Below, piece after piece: positions 11,886-14,251 of a DNA stretch of 14,251 nucleotides. Where the stretch lies: the NCBI GenBank assembly GCA_005883365.1, contig VAXA01000080.1, positions 1,163 through 15,413 of the forward strand. Direction: 5' to 3'. A program made the position numbers and the translations under genes. The stretch is from Actinomycetota bacterium. GTDB taxonomy: Bacteria; Actinomycetota; Thermoleophilia; Gaiellales; Gaiellaceae. The notes beneath the pieces are model-generated. The model was not told where the DNA came from, did not search any database, and saw only the letters and a program-made list of their open reading frames with translations. The first letter of the stretch is position 1. Every line of letters starts with the position of its first letter.

Positions 11886-13448
11886 GTGGCCGTCCTGACC
11901 TCGCAGCTCGACCGCGATGCCGAGGAGTTCGCGCGCCGGCGCGAGCGGATGGAGGAGCTCGTCGCCGAATTGCGCGAGCGCACGGCGCAAGTCGCGCGCG
12001 GCGGCGGCGAGAAGGCGACGGAACGGCACCGCTCGCGGGGCAAGCTGCCGGCACGGGAGCGGGTCGACCGGCTCGTCGACCCGGCCACGGCCTTCCTCGA
12101 GCTGAACGCGCTCGCCGCGTGGGAGATGTACGGCGGCGACGCGCCGAGCGCCGGGATCGTCACCGGAATCGGAGTCGTCGAGGGCCGCGAGTGCGTGATC
12201 GTCGCGAACGACGCGACCGTCAAGGGCGGCTCCTACTTCCCGCTCACCGTGAAGAAGCACCTGCGCGCGCAGGAGGTGGCCGAGCAGAACCGGCTCCCAT
12301 GCATCTACCTCGTCGACTCGGGCGGGGCCTTCCTCCCCCTCCAGGCCGAGGTCTTCCCCGACCGGGAGCACTTCGGCCGCATCTTCTACAACCAGGCGCA
12401 GATGTCCGCCCAGGGCATCCCGCAGATCGCTGTCGTCATGGGCTCCTGCACGGCAGGCGGCGCGTACGTGCCGGCGATGTCGGACGAGACGGTGATCGTG
12501 CGCGGCACCGGGACGATCTTCATCGGCGGCCCGCCGCTCGTGAAGGCCGCGACCGGGCAGGACGTGACGGCGGAGGAGCTCGGCGGCGCCGACGTCCACA
12601 CGCGGCGCTCGGGCGTCGCCGACCACTACGCGACCTCCGACGAGCACGCGCTCGCGATCGCACGCGGCATCGTGCGGCATCTCGATGCACGCCCCCCTGA
12701 CCCGACGTGGGACGTCGCCGAGACCGAGCCGCCGGCGCTCGACCCATCCGACCTCTACGGCCTGATCCCCGAGGACTTCCGCCACCAGGTCGACCCGCGT
12801 GAGCTGATCGCGCGCCTCGTCGACGGCTCACGCTTCCAGGAGTTCAAGCAGGTCTACGGCGAGACGCTCGTGACCGGCTTCGCGCGGATCGAGGGCTTCC
12901 ACGTCGGGATTCTCGCCAACAACGGCGTGCTCTTCGCCGAGTCGGCGCAGAAGGGAGCGCACTTCATCGAGCTCTGCTGCAAGCGGAAGATCCCGCTGAT
13001 ATTTCTCCAGAACATCACCGGCTTCATGGTCGGCGTCGAGTACGAGGCCGGCGGGATCGCGCGCGACGGCGCGAAGCTCGTGATGGCCGTCGCGAACGCG
13101 CGGGTGCCGAAGTTCACGGTCGTCACCGGCGGCTCCTTCGGCGCCGGCAACTACGCGATGTGCGGCCGCGCGTACGGGCCCCGGCAGCTGTGGATGTGGC
13201 CGAACGCACGCATCTCGGTCATGGGCGGCGAACAGGCGGCGACGGTGCTCTCCATGGTCGGGGACGTGGACCAGGACGAGATCCGCGCCAAGTACGAGGC
13301 GGAAGGGAATCCGTACTACTCGACCGCGCGGCTCTGGGACGACGGGATCATCGACCCGCTCGACACGCGCCGCGTCCTCGCGCTCGGGCTTGCGGCCGCT
13401 CGCAACTCGCCGATTCCGGACACGAGCTTCGGCGTGTTCCGGATGTAG
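11886..13448 (+). CDS. Methylcrotonyl-CoA carboxylase beta subunit (carboxyltransferase)
   Basis: The 520-residue protein has both halves of an acyl-CoA carboxyltransferase. The N-terminal half (about 45-300) carries [11 protein letters not shown] and the oxyanion loop [14 protein letters not shown] (188-201). The C-terminal half carries [47 protein letters not shown] and [17 protein letters not shown]. These last blocks are near-diagnostic for the methylcrotonyl-CoA carboxylase beta subunit (LiuB, MccB), which takes carboxybiotin from the alpha subunit to make 3-methylglutaconyl-CoA in leucine breakdown. A related short-chain or geranyl-CoA substrate is a lesser alternative. The start is GTG 11886 with no Shine-Dalgarno and TAGGCT six bases upstream. 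The biotinylated alpha subunit and other leucine-pathway genes are not in the window, so it would have to assemble with a partner encoded elsewhere. Confidence 0.92.
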   Translation: MAVLTSQLDRDAEEFARRRERMEELVAELRERTAQVARGGGEKATERHRSRGKLPARERVDRLVDPATAFLELNALAAWEMYGGDAPSAGIVTGIGVVEGRECVIVANDATVKGGSYFPLTVKKHLRAQEVAEQNRLPCIYLVDSGGAFLPLQAEVFPDREHFGRIFYNQAQMSAQGIPQIAVVMGSCTAGGAYVPAMSDETVIVRGTGTIFIGGPPLVKAATGQDVTAEELGGADVHTRRSGVADHYATSDEHALAIARGIVRHLDARPPDPTWDVAETEPPALDPSDLYGLIPEDFRHQVDPRELIARLVDGSRFQEFKQVYGETLVTGFARIEGFHVGILANNGVLFAESAQKGAHFIELCCKRKIPLIFLQNITGFMVGVEYEAGGIARDGAKLVMAVANARVPKFTVVTGGSFGAGNYAMCGRAYGPRQLWMWPNARISVMGGEQAATVLSMVGDVDQDEIRAKYEAEGNPYYSTARLWDDGIIDPLDTRRVLALGLAAARNSPIPDTSFGVFRM

Positions 13449-13453
13449 GCCTC

Positions 13454-13459
13454 TAGGCT
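13454..13459 (+). promoter_or_regulatory. Candidate -10 box (TAGGCT) for the 52-residue protein
   Basis: TAGGCT at 13454-13459 lies in the 17-base gap behind the carboxylase gene and ends six bases before ATG 13466. It may give a separate leaderless transcript for the three downstream genes. Confidence 0.5.
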
Positions 13460-13465
13460 TCGGGC

Positions 13466-13624
13466 ATGACCACCATCGAGCTCACCCCTGACGAGCTGAG
13501 GCTCGTCCGCGAAGCGCTACAAGCCTTCCTGGACGACTTCGGACACGACGAGATGGACGTCGTCCGCCGGGTCAAGGCGCTGCTCGGGAAGCTGCCCGAC
13601 GAGGCGCCGTCCCCGGCGGCGTGA
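13466..13624 (+). CDS. Small helical protein of unknown function (52 aa)
   Basis: The ATG at 13466 opens a 52-residue frame: MTTIELTPDELRLVREALQA, FLDDFGHDEMDVVRRVKALL, then GKLPDEAPSPAA. It should form two helices, with a 'TPDELRLVREAL..FLDDFGH.E.DV..RVKALL' pattern that resembles short actinobacterial hypothetical proteins. No catalytic motif is visible. The gene ends in GTGA, where its TGA overlaps the GTG of the next gene. It is preceded by a TAGGCT box and not by a ribosome site. The GC-rich third positions and the tight spacing support it as real. Confidence 0.72.
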   Translation: MTTIELTPDELRLVREALQAFLDDFGHDEMDVVRRVKALLGKLPDEAPSPAA

Positions 13625-13845
13625 TCGCGCGGATCCTGATCTGGAACCTGTTCGACTCCAAGACGACGCTCGAGGAGCTACGCGAGCACCTGCCCTTGCT
13701 GCCCGAAGGCGACGTCTGGATCGCGAACCAGGCGCAGGACCGCTTCGGGCTGATCTCCTTCGGCGATGAGCTGCCGGATCTCGGGGTGGTTCCGGAGCTG
13801 ATCGGCGACGAGCCGGGAGTCGCCGAAGAGTTCGACGTCGAGTGA
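13621..13845 (+). CDS. Small acidic protein of unknown function (74 aa)
   Basis: GTG 13621 overlaps the preceding stop by four bases and gives 74 residues: MIARILIWNLFDSKTTLEEL, a central REHLPLLPEGDVWIANQAQD with RFGLISFGDELPDL, and an acidic tail ending AEEFDVE. A mixed alpha/beta fold is likely: the strand ARILIWNLF, a helix from TTLEELREHL, then the strands DVWIANQA and RFGLISFG. I do not recognise a family. Its TGA overlaps the GTG of the following membrane glycosyltransferase-like gene, so all three products should be made together. Confidence 0.72.
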   Translation: MIARILIWNLFDSKTTLEELREHLPLLPEGDVWIANQAQDRFGLISFGDELPDLGVVPELIGDEPGVAEEFDVE

Positions 13846-14251
13846 GGCGCGATCGGGGGACGTGGACTGCGGTCGCCGCGGCCGCCGTCCTGCTCGGAAT
13901 CTCGTTCTACGCCCTCATGCGCTGGCTCGAGCGGGGCCAGCTCTCGGACGTCCCGGTCTACGTGCACTACGCAGGGCTCGTCCGCGGCGGCGCGGTCCCC
14001 TACCGCGACTTCCGGTTCGAGTACCCGCCCGCCGCTCTGCCGGCTCTGCTCCTCCCGGCGTACATGAGCTGGAGCTACGCAACCTCGTTCGCCGTGCTCA
14101 TGGGCACCTGCGGCGCAGGCTGCATCGCGGCCGCCGCGTCGGCCCTGCGCGCGGTCGGCGCAAGCGCCGCGCGAAGGCGAGCGGGCTTGCTCGCGATCGG
14201 CGTCTCGCCCGTCGTCCTCGGTTCCCTCTTCGACACCCGCTTCGACCTGTG
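13842..14251 (+). CDS. GT87 (DUF2029)-like membrane glycosyltransferase, N-terminal part
   Basis: From GTG 13842, overlapping the previous stop as GTGA, 136 codons are open to the window end. The sequence has a first membrane helix (about 8-27) and then a loop with DVPVYVHYAGLVRGGAVPYR and DFRFEYPPAALPALLLPAYM. The pattern 'D...Y..YA..V..G..PYRDF.FEYPP..L' is typical of GT87/DUF2029 polyprenyl-phosphate-mannose-dependent mannosyltransferase-like proteins, with the early Asp as a likely catalytic residue. More helices follow (about 80-102 and 114-130), then DTRFDL. Such enzymes build cell-envelope glycans or glycolipids using a lipid-linked sugar donor. About two thirds of the expected 400 or so residues lie beyond the edge. 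DUF2029 paralogues have varied donors, so the substrate is open. Confidence 0.8.
   Translation, partial: MRRDRGTWTAVAAAAVLLGISFYALMRWLERGQLSDVPVYVHYAGLVRGGAVPYRDFRFEYPPAALPALLLPAYMSWSYATSFAVLMGTCGAGCIAAAASALRAVGASAARRRAGLLAIGVSPVVLGSLFDTRFDL

Overview
The window looks like chromosomal DNA of a high-GC actinobacterium. Clues are the strong GC bias at third codon positions, frequent GTG starts, a WhiG/FliA-type sigma factor, an EF-G2-type GTPase, and start codons placed right behind TANNNT -10 boxes. An early-branching class such as Thermoleophilia would fit, but that placement is an inference from general gene flavour and not shown by a marker gene. There are 17 protein genes (two cut by the window edges), two tRNA genes and no rRNA, insertion sequence or CRISPR array. 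No stretch over 300 bases lacks a gene.

Region 1-876 has an accessory character. It holds the N-terminus of a Gp37/Gp68 (DUF5131, 'three-Cys-motif') phage-type protein at the left edge and an orphan membrane-anchored protein. It abuts the 3' end of tRNA-Gly(GCC), a classic integration position. Region 977-3436 is a tight minus-strand cluster: a small Arg-rich protein, an aldehyde dehydrogenase, a stand-alone NIF3/YqfO-type domain protein and an RNase HI-like protein. It runs into tRNA-Gly and a good intrinsic terminator at 846-870.

Region 3497-5164 holds an HtrA-like membrane-anchored serine protease convergent with a zinc-ribbon protein of unknown function. Divergent from the latter is a PadR-type repressor with a near-ideal operator over its own start, coupled to a small protein that begins Met-His5. 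Region 5850-8992 (minus) reads: two-helix membrane peptide, WhiG/FliA sigma factor, EF-G2-like GTPase with an eroded G domain. Region 9085-10219 pairs tRNA-Trp(CCA) head to head, almost touching, with DNA polymerase IV. Region 10232-13448 has an APC-family permease diverging from a methylcrotonyl-CoA carboxylase beta subunit, suggesting amino-acid (possibly leucine) uptake and catabolism. Region 13466-14251 is a chain of two small unknown proteins and the start of a GT87-like membrane glycosyltransferase, joined by GTGA overlaps.

The most notable window-wide signal is regulatory. About nine protein genes have a TANNNT or TATAAG hexamer ending 6-9 bases before the start codon and no Shine-Dalgarno sequence, as expected for leaderless or near-leaderless mRNAs. 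Strong Shine-Dalgarno sequences appear at only two starts, the permease and the His-rich protein. No convincing new defence or mobile system is visible; the best candidate for an undescribed small system is the PadR plus natural His-tag protein pair.
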